Assembly (NCBI GenBank): GCA_051645705.1
Contig: JBOFBU010000002.1
Span: 620,001 to 684,000 of the forward strand
Source of the DNA: UBA710 sp051645705
GTDB taxonomy: Bacteria > Bacillota_I > Bacilli_A > Mycoplasmatales > Metamycoplasmataceae
Length of the DNA: 64,000 nucleotides
Direction of reading: 5' to 3'
Below the pieces are notes generated by a model. That model had not been told where the DNA came from, searched no databases, and saw nothing but the letters and a program-made list of their open reading frames with translations. Below, in pieces: positions 10,703 through 20,592 of this stretch (its first letter is position 1; each line of letters begins with the position of its first letter). A program made the position numbers and the translations under genes.

Positions 10703-10777
10703 AAGGGTGTAGTTCAATGGTAGAACAGCGGGCTTCAACCCCGCATGTTGTGGGTTCGAGTCCTGTCACCCTTGCCA
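10703..10777 (+). tRNA. tRNA-Trp (anticodon UCA)
   Basis: A 75-base cloverleaf with acceptor AAGGGTG/CACCCTT, anticodon stem GCGGG/CCCGC, loop CTTCAAC with anticodon TCA, TTCGAGT T-loop and an encoded CCA. UCA decodes both UGA and UGG as tryptophan, which fixes translation table 4 for this genome. Confidence 0.97.
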
Positions 10778-10828
10778 TTTTTTTTTGCCTTTTTTTAATA
10801 AATATGAAATAAAGAATATAATTTAAAA

Positions 10829-11380
10829 ATGTGAAAATTTATAAAATCATCATCATCAATTAAAAATTGATACGAACATGAAAAAAAAGAACTTTGTTTT
10901 TTTGGAAGATCAAATGTAGGGAAATCTTCTCTTATTAATGCTCTTGTTAATAATAAAAAAATGGCAAAAGTTTCAAATACTCCAGGTAGAACTCAATTAA
11001 TTAATTATTTTGAATCTGATGAAGATAAAGTTATTGTAGATTTACCAGGTTATGGATATGCGAAAATGCCGTTATCAAAAAAAGCAGAAATGATTAAAAT
11101 GATCGACGAGTATTTTATTAATTCAACAAAAATAAAAATGATTTTTTTACTTTTTGATATTAAAGTAGGATTTCAAAAAGAAGATATTGAAATCTATAAT
11201 TATTTAAAATCTTTAAATCTACCAATAACATTTATTGGAACTAAACTAGATAAAGTAAAACAATCAGAACTTTATAGATCAACTAAAAATGAAATTTTAT
11301 TAAATGAAAAATATTTTTTAGTATCCTCACAAAATAAAAAAAATATTAATAAATTAGAAGAATATATAAAAAGTTTATAA
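10829..11380 (+). CDS. engB: Ribosome biogenesis GTP-binding protein EngB/YsxC
   Basis: A 183-residue TRAFAC GTPase needed for 50S subunit assembly. Motifs: G1 GRSNVGKSS near residue 27, G2 NTPGRTQ, G3 DLPGYGYA, G4 TKLDK and a G5-like SSQ. Two UGA-encoded Trp occur in the first 20 residues (MWKFIKSSSSIKNWYE), so a standard-code start would cut off the P-loop. A TATAAT box ends 6 bases before the ATG and there is no Shine-Dalgarno, predicting a leaderless mRNA. The gene ends 2 bases before the stop of the convergent trmN6. Confidence 0.95.
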
Positions 11381-11382
11381 TT

Positions 11383-12153
11383 CTATTTTTTAATTTTTAA
11401 AGGTTTATATAATTCTACAACGTTTGGAAGATATTCATGTTTGTCTTTATCTTCGGGATGTAAATAAATATTTTCTTCAAATTTTGTTCCTCATCCGCTT
11501 TGATATCTAGCTTCTACAAGAGCTAAAATAGGTTTAGTATTAATTCTTGGAAAAACCATTTTAATTCTTTTAGGTTCGAATTTATTAAGGCGCATTTCAA
11601 AAAGTAAATCAACTAATCTTTCTGGAGGAATAACGACAGAAAGATACCCTTTTTGATTAATTATTTTTGATGAACCTAAAACAATTTGTTTAATGTTTAT
11701 TTTTATTTCATGAGTGGCAATAAGTTTTTCTTCGCTTATCTTTTCTTTAATTTTATTTTCTTTTCTATAAAAAGGAGGATTAACGATTATTAAATCATAT
11801 TTTCTTTTATTTTCTTTACAATGTTTAACTCAATATTCATTAAAATCAGCTTCAATAATATTTATTGATTTAGATTTTTTATTAAGCTCAATATTTTTTT
11901 TAGCTATTTCTACTGCTCTTTTTTGAATTTCGATTGCATCAATTTTAGCTAAATCATTTCTTTCTGATAAAAAAATAGATAAAGCTCCATTATTAGTTCC
12001 AATTTCTAAAATATTTTTCACCTTAGAATTTATCGTTGTAAAATTTGCTAGTAAAATAGTATCTACTGAATAATTAAACATATCTTTATCTTGATAAACA
12101 TATAAATTAGAATCATAACCTAAAGAATTTTTAATTATTTTTTCATCAACCAT
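11383..12153 (-). CDS. trmN6: tRNA1(Val) (adenine37-N6)-methyltransferase-like protein
   Basis: A 256-residue class I SAM methyltransferase. The SAM site is ILEIGTNNGALSIFL near residue 48, and the N6-adenine catalytic motif NPPF follows in IIVNPPFYRKEN. Overall it resembles the YfiC/TrmN6 family. Its ATG overlaps the stop of pheT by one base (TAATG), so it is the last gene of the pheS-pheT-trmN6 operon. Several Trp are encoded by UGA. The exact tRNA target is assumed from the family. Confidence 0.82.
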
Positions 12154-14279
12154 TAATTGTTATATTCCTTATCAAAAACATCAGCACTTTGACTATCTAA
12201 AATAATTTTATAAGAAACATTTTTTTTATCATTTTTAATAAATGTTGATACTTTATTTATTGTATAAATATTTAAAATAGATTTTAATTTATTTAAATGT
12301 TTTTCGACACTTTCATTAAGATCTAAAGAAAAAGTTATTTCTCTTTCTTTTAATTGGCTAGAATCATAAAACTTAAATTCATTTTTTGAATTATTATAAT
12401 TATTTATAATTACTTCCCCAAATATAATATCTGTATTTATATAATTTGGGTGAAATTTACCTACTCATCCAACTAATTTATTTTTGTAATAAAGTCCGGC
12501 ATTATAATTTGGATGCAATAAATTATTGTTTATTTTTTTTATGTCAAATTCAAAATTAAATAAAGTAAAAATATCATTTATTATTTCACTATAAGTTTTT
12601 ATATCTGAACCAATACAAATTGCTCTTTGTTCATTAATCATTCCTTCATCAAAAAAATTAATTTTATCCATTTTTCTTTTTTTGTTTTCTTGATAAATTT
12701 TATTTAAAGAAATAGCTAAAGAGTTTCTAATAGTTGAATGTTCTTTTGAAGTATATGTTAATAAATCAATATTATCTGAAAAGTTTAAAGGATTAAATTC
12801 TGCTTCCTTTTCAGCAACTAATGTATATGTTAAAAATTTTATATAACCTTTTGATATTAATGTTTCATTAAATTCTCTTTTATAAGTTACATTTAAAAAA
12901 CTATTTTTTGGTTTACATGGAATAATTTTATTTATTCCATAAAATCTTAGTATTTCTTCAACTATATCTTGCATAGTAAAAACATCATGACGATATAAAG
13001 GAACTTCTATATTATTTTTTAAAAATTTAAATTCTAAAATTTTTAATGAATCTAATGTTTTGAAATAATTTTTTTTACTTGTTATATCTTCTCCAATATA
13101 ATCAATTAAATAATTTTTTTCAAATTTTATTTTTGTATTTTTTGTTTCTAAATTATTTATTAATTCAGAATAATTTTTAAAATATAATGATATATATTTT
13201 TTAGCAAGCAATATAGAACCAAATGAAACTGATTTAGAACAAGTGATCGAATTTAAATTAGTAATTTTAAATCCTTTTGAATTATCTCTTACTAATTTTG
13301 GATCAATTTGAGAAAATTCTAAAAATACATTTTTATCATTTTCCGTTGCTCTAAATTCATCATTTTCTTTAACTCCCAATATTCCAATATTTTTATTTTT
13401 TGAACAAAGGAAACTTTCGTTAAAATCATCTTTTTTTGATATTGAAATTTTAATTACATTTGATAATAATTCATTTTTGAAAGCTCTTATTGAAACACCA
13501 GAATAAAGATAAATCAGATTTAAAATATTTTCTAATTCATCTCCTATTTTAATTCTATTTTTAACAAGGAAAAGTTTTTCAAAAATAGAAGTTTTATATT
13601 CATTATCTTTGATATCTACTCCATTTAAAAAACAATTATTAGAATTAACAATTTTTTTATCAGAAGTAAAATTTGCCTTTTTAGAAATTACTTTATTTGG
13701 AACAATATTAAAATAAGCAGCTAATTCTTGTGAAAAAATTTTATATGAAATAGCATCCGATCTATTTGAAAGAATTGAAACATCAATTAAATTATCTGTT
13801 AATTCTAAATATTCAATTGGATCAGTGCTTAATCTAATACTATTATCAAAATCTTGAAAAATACCCTCTTTTCATTTTTCAGGTAAATATTCTTTAGGGA
13901 ATCCCAGTTCATCTAAGCTAGCTAACATTCCTTCTGAAATAATTCCCTTTAATTCCTTTTCTTTAAATGTAATATCGCCTTTTCTACTTCCAGGAACAAA
14001 AGCTATTATTTTTTTTCCAGCAACTACATTTTTTGCAGTTGTTTGAATAATTCTTGTTTTATCCTCAAAAAGCACTTCACAAACAGTTAAATTATCTGCA
14101 TTAGGATTTTTATATGTTCTTTGAACTAATCCGAATTTAATTCCGTGTATTTCATTAGAATGTTTTAAAACTTCTTCAACTTCAAAACCAATTGAATTAA
14201 TAGCATTGATAATATCGTCTAATTTTATTTTTTTTGGAATGTTTCCAAGTTCTCTTAATTTTAATTCTGAAAATAACAT
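12153..14279 (-). CDS. pheT: Phenylalanine-tRNA ligase beta subunit
   Basis: A 708-residue beta subunit of the alpha2-beta2 PheRS. An N-terminal EMAP/tRNA-binding domain (GLVQRTYKNPNADNLTVCEV, about residues 50-70) is followed by the B3/B4 editing region, B5 (EVPLYRHDVFTMQDIVEEILRFYG) and the catalytic-like domain. The end is a degenerate ferredoxin-fold anticodon-binding segment. It is somewhat shorter than the roughly 800 residues usual outside mollicutes. Its ATG overlaps the pheS stop by one base and its stop overlaps the trmN6 start by one base. Confidence 0.95.
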
Positions 14280-15244
14280 TATTCAAATCTCCTAATTTTA
14301 AATTGTTTTAAAAATCTTAAATCATTTTTATAAAATTCTCTTATATCAGAAATAGAATATTTAATCATTGCAATTCTTTCCATTCCAATTCCTGCCGCAA
14401 AACCTCTAAATCCTTTTGAAAAATTAGCAAAATTTATAATTTTTTCATTAAGCATTCCAGCACCTAAAACTTCCACTCATCTATTTTTAAAATAAATATC
14501 TACTTCAACTGATGGTTCAGTAAAAGGGAAAAAAGAAGGTCTAAATCTTATTTTTACATCTTCTTCTAGAACAAATGAAAGTAATGATTTAAGAGTTCAC
14601 ATTAAATTTGAACAACTAACTTCTCCAACAGATACTAAATCTATTTGAGTGAATTGGTGTGAGTGGGTTTGATCATCTTCATCATTTCTATAAACTTTTC
14701 CAACAGCAAAAGCGGAGAAAACTTTATTACTATATTTTTCTAATAAACGAGCAGTAATTCCTGTATTGTGAGTTCTTAAAAGTTTGTTTTTAGAAATATA
14801 TAATGTATCTTGCATATCCCGAGAAGGATGATTTTTAGGAATATTTAGTTTTTGAAAGTTATAAACATCAGTTTCTGTTTCTGGAAATGTTTCTTCAAAA
14901 TATCCATTATGCATAAATCATTGTCTAAATCTTGAAATTATTTCTTCAATTGGGTGAATATAATCAAAATTTAAATCAAAATCAAAAATATCATTATTAT
15001 CATTTTTAATTTTTTCATCAAATTCTTTTTGATTTATTTCTTCTAATTTTTTATTTAACAATTGATTTATTTCTTCTTTTAAAACTTTTATTTCAGAACC
15101 AATTTGTTTTTTCTCTTCAGGACCACAATTTTTAAGTTTTTCAACAAGAAGAGAAATAGGTCCTTCTGAACCATTAAGTTTAGATTTAACTATTTTAAAT
15201 TCTTCAAAATTATTAATTTCAGATATTAGTTTTTGATAATTCAC
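14279..15244 (-). CDS. pheS: Phenylalanine-tRNA ligase alpha subunit
   Basis: A 321-residue catalytic subunit of PheRS. The N-terminal helical arm (LKNCGPEEKKQIGSE...) is followed by the class II core: HPIEEIISRF, the motif 2 region (HNTGITARLLEKY, FAVGKVYRNDEDDQTHSHQF) and motif 3 (FAAGIGMERIAMIKYSI). Several UGA-encoded Trp split it under the standard code. The start is GTG at 15244 with AAGGA seven bases upstream. It leads the pheS-pheT-trmN6 operon. About 140 bases separate it from the divergent comEA-like gene. Confidence 0.96.
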
Positions 15245-15386
15245 TTTTTTTCCTTTTTTGTTTAGTTTATATAAATAATATTTTAAAAATATTAAATAAC
15301 TACTAAAAAATATATATTTTTTTATTTTCTAGTCTAATTTATATATTTTTTACATATATAGATGTAATAAATAAAAAGGAATATAA

Positions 15387-15887
15387 ATGAAAAAAAGAAT
15401 AATTTTTCTCTCATCACTTTTAATTTTATCAGCCGTTTCTTTTTTGGGCTATTATATTTTTACAACTTCTAAAATTGAAAATAAGCAAGAAGAAAATATT
15501 AAAAAAGAACTAATTGCAGAAATAGATGGTGCTGTTGAAAAACCAGGAAATTATTTTTTTATAAAAAATCAAATCTTAAGAACAATTTTAGCAAAAGCAG
15601 TAATTAGACAAGAAGCAGATTTAACAAAAATTTTATTAAATGAAAAAAAGGATAGAAACTTTTCTATTTATATTCCTTTTATTGGCGGAGAACAAAATAA
15701 ATTACTTTGAAAAGATATAAAAAGCATTCACCAATTAATCAATATTGGAATCTCTAAAAACATTGCTAAAAAACTAATGGATTTAAAAGAGAAAAAGGAG
15801 AATGTTGAATGAAGCGATATTGAGAATATTTCAGGCATTGGCAGCAAAACCTTATCCAAGTTAAAAAACATTATTGAATTAGCTTAA
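15387..15887 (+). CDS. comEA: ComEA-like DNA-binding protein (SLBB plus helix-hairpin-helix)
   Basis: A 166-residue protein with an N-terminal membrane helix (about 5-27), an SLBB-type domain (AEIDGAVEKPGNYFF) and a C-terminal helix-hairpin-helix (INIGISKNIAKKLMDLK... ISGIGSKTLSKLKNI). This is the layout of ComEA, the DNA receptor of uptake systems. It lies 17 bases upstream of comEC, as in Bacillus. The ribosome binding site is AAAAGGA. Two UGA codons encode Trp. Whether it supports natural competence or nucleotide scavenging here is not known. Confidence 0.8.
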
Positions 15888-15904
15888 ATATTTTTTCAAT
15901 TATT

Positions 15905-17167
15905 ATGATAATTATTTTTTCAGTAATTGTATATTTAAGTAAAAATTATTATTTAATTATTCCCTTAATATTGTTTATATTACTGCAGATATTTTTATGT
16001 GCTAAATTTCTTATAATATCAATTACATTTTTTTTATTTATTTTTTGTTTTGATGTATACCAAAATAATAAAACAATAAACAATATTCAAGGAAATTATC
16101 AAATAGTAAATATTTATAATAATTCAGTCATTATAAAAGAAAAGGGACAAAAAATTCTTTTAACTTCTTCTAATAAAGATCAAGATATTAATGTTGGAAA
16201 TATAATAAATATTGAAGAAAAAATAGAAGTTGAAAAAATAACTACATCATCAAAATCATTTGATAAATTTTGGCTTTCTAAAAATATAAAATATAAAACA
16301 ACTAAAAAGCCTATTATTAAAATAATTAGTTCAAAAACAAATTTTTTAGAAAAAACAAAATCTTATTTTATAAGAGGGCCGAATTTTTATAAAAAATATA
16401 TTCCCTTAATTTTATTTGGAATAAAAAATGAAAGTACAAAAGAAATATATGAAAAAACAAAATCTCTTGGAATAGTGCATTTAATTGTAATATCTGGATT
16501 TCATATTAATTTATTATTTTTATCTTTAACATTTTTATTATCTAAAATAATAAAAAAAAGACAAAAAGAAATTTATTTTATAGCTTTAATTTTCATTTTA
16601 ATATATTTATTTTTTTTAGGATTTCCTATTTCGGCCTTAAGAGCATTTTTATTTTCTTTAGGACTTTTTATTAATAAATTTTTTTTAAAAAATAAAATAA
16701 ATAATTTAGCAATTTTATCTATTGTTCTTTTGATAGTCGTTCTTCTGAATATTTATATAATTTTTGATTATGGTTTTATTTTTAGTTTCATTTTAAGTTA
16801 TACAATTATTTTTTGCCTAGAATTTAAAAATAAAATAATAATAATTCCTATTATTACTTTTGTAATTTCATCATTATTAATAATATTTTTAAATGAAAAA
16901 TTTAACTATCTATCTTGGTTATATACATTAATCTTTAGTCCAATAATTTCTGTTTCTTATTTAGTATCATTAATATTTTTTCCATTCAAAAAATTTTTAA
17001 ATTTTTACTTTATAGGAATTGATCAAATACTTAACTTTTTTGTAAATTTTAGAACAATTTTAGATATAAAAATTGATGCTTGGCTTATTTATTCTTCCTT
17101 AATATTAATTCTTTCTAATTTATTTTTAATAAACTTTTTAAAAACAAAACCCAAAAAATATTTTTAA
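15905..17167 (+). CDS. comEC: ComEC/Rec2-family DNA channel protein, without the beta-lactamase domain
   Basis: A 420-residue polytopic membrane protein. The diagnostic Competence-domain motif is HLIVISGFHINLLF near residue 193, within a run of about ten hydrophobic helices. Bacillus ComEC has an additional C-terminal metallo-beta-lactamase domain; it is absent here, and the protein ends shortly after the last helices. All three Trp codons visible (about 16271, 16916 and 17081) are UGG, unlike neighbouring genes that use UGA. No Shine-Dalgarno is seen at the ATG, so coupling to comEA is possible. Confidence 0.85.
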   Translation: MIIIFSVIVYLSKNYYLIIPLILFILLQIFLCAKFLIISITFFLFIFCFDVYQNNKTINNIQGNYQIVNIYNNSVIIKEKGQKILLTSSNKDQDINVGNIINIEEKIEVEKITTSSKSFDKFWLSKNIKYKTTKKPIIKIISSKTNFLEKTKSYFIRGPNFYKKYIPLILFGIKNESTKEIYEKTKSLGIVHLIVISGFHINLLFLSLTFLLSKIIKKRQKEIYFIALIFILIYLFFLGFPISALRAFLFSLGLFINKFFLKNKINNLAILSIVLLIVVLLNIYIIFDYGFIFSFILSYTIIFCLEFKNKIIIIPIITFVISSLLIIFLNEKFNYLSWLYTLIFSPIISVSYLVSLIFFPFKKFLNFYFIGIDQILNFFVNFRTILDIKIDAWLIYSSLILILSNLFLINFLKTKPKKYF

Positions 17168-17189
17168 TTTTTTAAAAATATGGTATAAA

Positions 17190-17313
17190 TAATATTGCAA
17201 TGTAATGTTGCAGAAAGAAGAACAAAAGTTTCTCACCTGATTATTTTTATTTTAGGTAAAAAGCTACAACTAACTCTTTTTTCATATAAAAAGAAATTTT
17301 AAAGAAGGTTAAT
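17190..17313 (+). promoter_or_regulatory. Structured 5' leader of infC-rpmI-rplT (candidate L20-type autoregulatory leader)
   Basis: The 146-base gap before infC holds ordered structure rather than random AT. GTTGCAG (17211 region) can pair with CTACAAC further on with one mismatch. ACCTGA/TTAGGT forms a stem with an 11-base AT loop, and AGAAGAAC can fold against GTTTCT. A CTTTTT/AAAAAG hairpin follows. In Firmicutes this operon is controlled by L20 binding to such a leader; that role here is inferred from position and fold. Confidence 0.5.
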
Positions 17314-17949
17314 ATATTAATTCAAAATAGACCTAAGGGAATAAAAAAAGAACATTTTATTAATAGTGATATCCCTTTTAATAAAATGTATGTAATTGAT
17401 GAAAACAAGGAACAATTAGGAGTTTTAGATAAAACTAAAGCTTTAGAATTAGCTAGTGACAAAAATTTAGACTTAGTTATTATTTCTGTAAATCCTAAAC
17501 CAATAGCTAGAATTATGGATTATGGTAAATTTAAATATAATAGAAATAAAAAACAAAAAGAAGAAAAAAGTAAACAAACAAGAGTTGAAAATCACGAAGT
17601 AAGATTAACACCTCTTATTGGAATAAATGATCTAAAAATAAAAGCAAGAAAAGCAAGAGAATTTATTTTAAAAGGTGATGTTGTTAAAGTAGCGATAAGA
17701 TTTAAAGGTAGAGAGATTCAAAAGAAAAATTTAGGTCTTGAAACATTAGAGAATTTTAGAATGGAATTAGATGATATTGCTGTTGTAAGTGGCGATATAA
17801 ATGATAAATTAGGAAAAATAATTTATATGACTTTGACACAAGATAAGAAAAAAATGGAAAAATATCTTAATAATCTAAAAAAACAAGATACAACTATAAA
17901 TGTAAAAGAAAAACAGGAGGAGATAAATAATGCCAAAAATGAAGACTAA
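17314..17949 (+). CDS. infC: Translation initiation factor IF-3 (non-AUG start)
   Basis: IF-3, about 211 residues, which checks start-codon pairing on the 30S subunit. The N-domain (INSDIPFNKMYVIDENKEQLGVL) and C-domain (RLTPLIGINDLKIKARKA, VAIRFKGREI) are both clear. The conserved N-domain extends upstream of the first AUG (17386) to an in-frame stop at 17287-17289, and that interval has no AUG, GUG or UUG. The start must therefore be ATA 17314, TTA 17317 or ATT 17320, 5, 8 or 11 bases after AAGAAGG. Rare starts on infC are known as an autoregulatory device in other bacteria. It overlaps rpmI by 20 bases. Confidence 0.93.
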   Translation: MLIQNRPKGIKKEHFINSDIPFNKMYVIDENKEQLGVLDKTKALELASDKNLDLVIISVNPKPIARIMDYGKFKYNRNKKQKEEKSKQTRVENHEVRLTPLIGINDLKIKARKAREFILKGDVVKVAIRFKGREIQKKNLGLETLENFRMELDDIAVVSGDINDKLGKIIYMTLTQDKKKMEKYLNNLKKQDTTINVKEKQEEINNAKNED

Positions 17950-18118
17950 AAGTGCTTTAACTAAAAGAATAAAAGTTACAGGTACTGGAAAAGTTAAAAG
18001 AGGAAATGCATATCGTTCTCATTTAGCACAAAATAAAACTACAAAACAAAAAAGACAATCTAGAAAATCTTCTCTTATGGATAAAAGTGATATGAAAAGA
18101 TTAAAAGGATTATATTAA
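17930..18118 (+). CDS. rpmI: 50S ribosomal protein L35
   Basis: A 62-residue, very basic protein starting MPKMKTKSALTKRIKVTGTG, the hallmark of L35. It has an AGGAGGAG ribosome binding site lying inside the end of infC, and its start overlaps the infC coding region by 20 bases. It is part of the conserved infC-rpmI-rplT operon. Confidence 0.97.
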   Translation: MPKMKTKSALTKRIKVTGTGKVKRGNAYRSHLAQNKTTKQKRQSRKSSLMDKSDMKRLKGLY

Positions 18119-18165
18119 TTAATTTTTTAAAAATTAATTAAGAATAAAATTAATAAGGAGACAAA

Positions 18166-18522
18166 ATGAGAGTAAAAGGTGGAATAGTAACTCGTCAGAG
18201 AAGAAAAAAATGAATAAAACTAGCTAAAGGTTATTTCGGTCATAAATCAATTGGTTTCAAAGTAGCAAAACAGCAAGTTATTAAAGGATGAGTTTACGCT
18301 TTTAGAGATAGAAAACAAGTTAAAAGAAATTTTAGAAAACTTTGAATAGCAAGAATTAATGCAGCGTTAAAACAATATGACTTTTCTTATTCAAGATTTA
18401 TTAATGGTCTTAAAAAAGCAAATATTTTAATAAATAGAAAAATGCTTTCTGAATTAGCAATTCACCAACCAGAAACATTTAAAAAAATTGTAGAAGAAGC
18501 CAAAAAAAGCACTTTAATCTAA
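18166..18522 (+). CDS. rplT: 50S ribosomal protein L20
   Basis: A 118-residue L20 starting MRVKGGIVTRQRRKKWIKLAKGYF. It binds 23S rRNA early in assembly and is the likely regulator of the operon leader. The remaining conserved features are visible: AFRDRKQVKRNFRKLWIARINAA and YSRFINGLKKANI. Four or so UGA-encoded Trp explain why a standard-code scan misses it. The ribosome binding site is AAGGAG. Confidence 0.97.
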
Positions 18523-18569
18523 ATTTTAATAAATTTATAAATTAAATAATAATGATATAATTAAAGGAA

Positions 18570-20525
18570 ATGTATAAAAAAATATTTTCTTTTTTATTTT
18601 TATTGCCAATATCTTTTTTAGGAACTATTTCTTGTTCTTCTATTTCAATTCCTGTTATACCAGAGCCAGAAGAGATAATTAAAATAGAATTTCCTAAATT
18701 TTCAGAAAATTTACCATATTCATTAACAGCAAATAAATTTAAAGAACAAATAGATAATGAAATAAATTTAAATAAAAAACTTATTTTATTATTTGGGCCA
18801 AATACAACATTAAATGAAACAAATGTTAAAAGTTTAACAATAACTGTAATAGTGCATAAAATAGAAGCAACTATTTTATTAAATGAAAATTATTTATTTC
18901 CTAATGAGGAAATCGAACATAAAATTCTTTCTCCTAAAGATTTTTCAATAAATAATTCTTTTGAAACTAATAATGGATTAATAATTAATGATGAAAAATA
19001 CATTAATATTGCAAATGCATTAAACTTAAAATTAGATGAGGATTTAGTTTCATTAACTGATCAAATTTTATTGGATAAAATTAAAGCAAGTGGAGTAGCT
19101 TCACAAGTACAATCTATATCTATTGTTTCAGGAAATACTAAGTTTCAAAATGCCTTTTTAGAATTAAAAATTAATAATGATTCTAAAAATTTATTAATAA
19201 CTGGGTTTACAACACTACAAGTTCCCAGTTTTTTATTATCAACTCAACAACAAGTTATATTAACTTTTGTTATAAATACAAATGAATACTTTAAAAATTT
19301 AGTAAATCAAAATAAAATCGCAACTCAATTAGATACTAATTTATTATTTACTATAGCAGAAAGATTAGAAATAGGGGAAGTAGGTTTTCATAATGTATTT
19401 GATAAAAATGCTCTTTTAAAATATAAAAACTTAATAACTGTTAAAGATGTAAAAGTAATTCAAGATCCAACGACAGAAGATCCTAATAATTGAGGAGGAG
19501 ATTTAGAATTATCTCTTGAAATTTCATTTAGTGAATATCAATATATTAATAATGCTTGAAAAGCTCATGAAACTGTTACTAAAACAATTAGAAAAAGACA
19601 ATCTTCTACAGTTAAATTTTTCCTACCTAAAAAAGTAGAAGGACATCAATATTTACTTAATAATTTAAAAGTAATACCAAACATTGACAAAAAACAATTT
19701 AGTTCATTTGTTTTTGCAACAGCCAAATGAAATGGAATTAAGACTTTGAATTTTTTAAATTTTGACCAAACTATTTTAGATACTTATTTCTCGACAGAAA
19801 AAGCAAATATTGATATTTTAAATGTTGATGAAGTAACTGATTCTGCATATAATAACAGTATTATTTTTGATGATGAAACAGGAACACTTAAAATAGATGC
19901 TTTTCTATATGATAAACAAACTGATTCAATTTTAATGGACCTTACTCCAAAAGAATATGTAATAGAAGGCTTTACTAAAATTTATGATTATATTAATGCA
20001 AGTACTAATGATACAAATCAAAATAAAGTAGTGGCAGGAGATGCGGATAAAGTAAATATTATTAAGAGATTAAAAACATACGGTATAAATTTTAATGCAA
20101 TGCAACCAAATGAATCAATAACTAAAGAAGAAATTTTAAATAATACAAATTATTTATTTTTTAATACAAGATCTTTTTTATTATTTAGACATATAGAAAA
20201 TACTGGACAAGGTGAATGAGCAATAAGTGCAACAAATAAATTTTTCTTTTCTATTTTAGGTAATACATTTTCTTCTAACCAACAAGCTAGTTCTGTTATA
20301 AACCATAGAACTTCTGTTTTTAAAACTACTACTTCTAATGGATTCTATGTAAGAAATCTTTCTTTAAATAAAAAAGAAAATCAAAACGAAACCCAAGCAA
20401 CTTTTAGAGTTACAAGAACAAACGATAATAAAATTATTGTAAGACAAGAATTTCAATATAATATTCAACAAACTCCTTCATATAGTGCTATTATTTCACC
20501 AGTAATTTTAGAAGTAACTTTTAAT
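18570..20525 (+). CDS. Surface lipoprotein (LppA/P35-like C-terminal region), one N-terminal repeat unit
   Basis: A 651-residue lipoprotein with a signal peptide and lipobox FLGTISC (C22), so it is lipid-anchored on the outer face. One Lipoprotein_17-like unit (about residues 48-130: LPYSLTANKF... LFGPN... NENYLFP) precedes a 500-residue region shared with the lipoprotein at 26976-29777. That region contains the GTLKIDAFLYD...YVIEGFTKI pattern seen in LppA/P35-type mycoplasma antigens. A TATAAT box ends 8 bases before the ATG, so the mRNA is probably leaderless. It converges on the protease lipoprotein gene at 20593. The function is unknown; it could be a ligand-binding partner of the proteases. 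Confidence 0.8.
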
Positions 20526-20544
20526 CTTAATGAATTAATTTAAA

Positions 20545-20582
20545 AAAAAAAAAAAATACTAAATAAATAGTGTTTTTTTACT
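20545..20582. terminator. Bidirectional terminator between convergent lipoprotein genes
   Basis: A stem of A-run plus T-ACTA pairs with TAGT-G plus T-run (20550-20561 with 20568-20579, loop AATAAA). It is flanked by long A and T tracts and lies between two convergent genes. Confidence 0.65.
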
Positions 20583-20592
20583 AAATTTAAAA

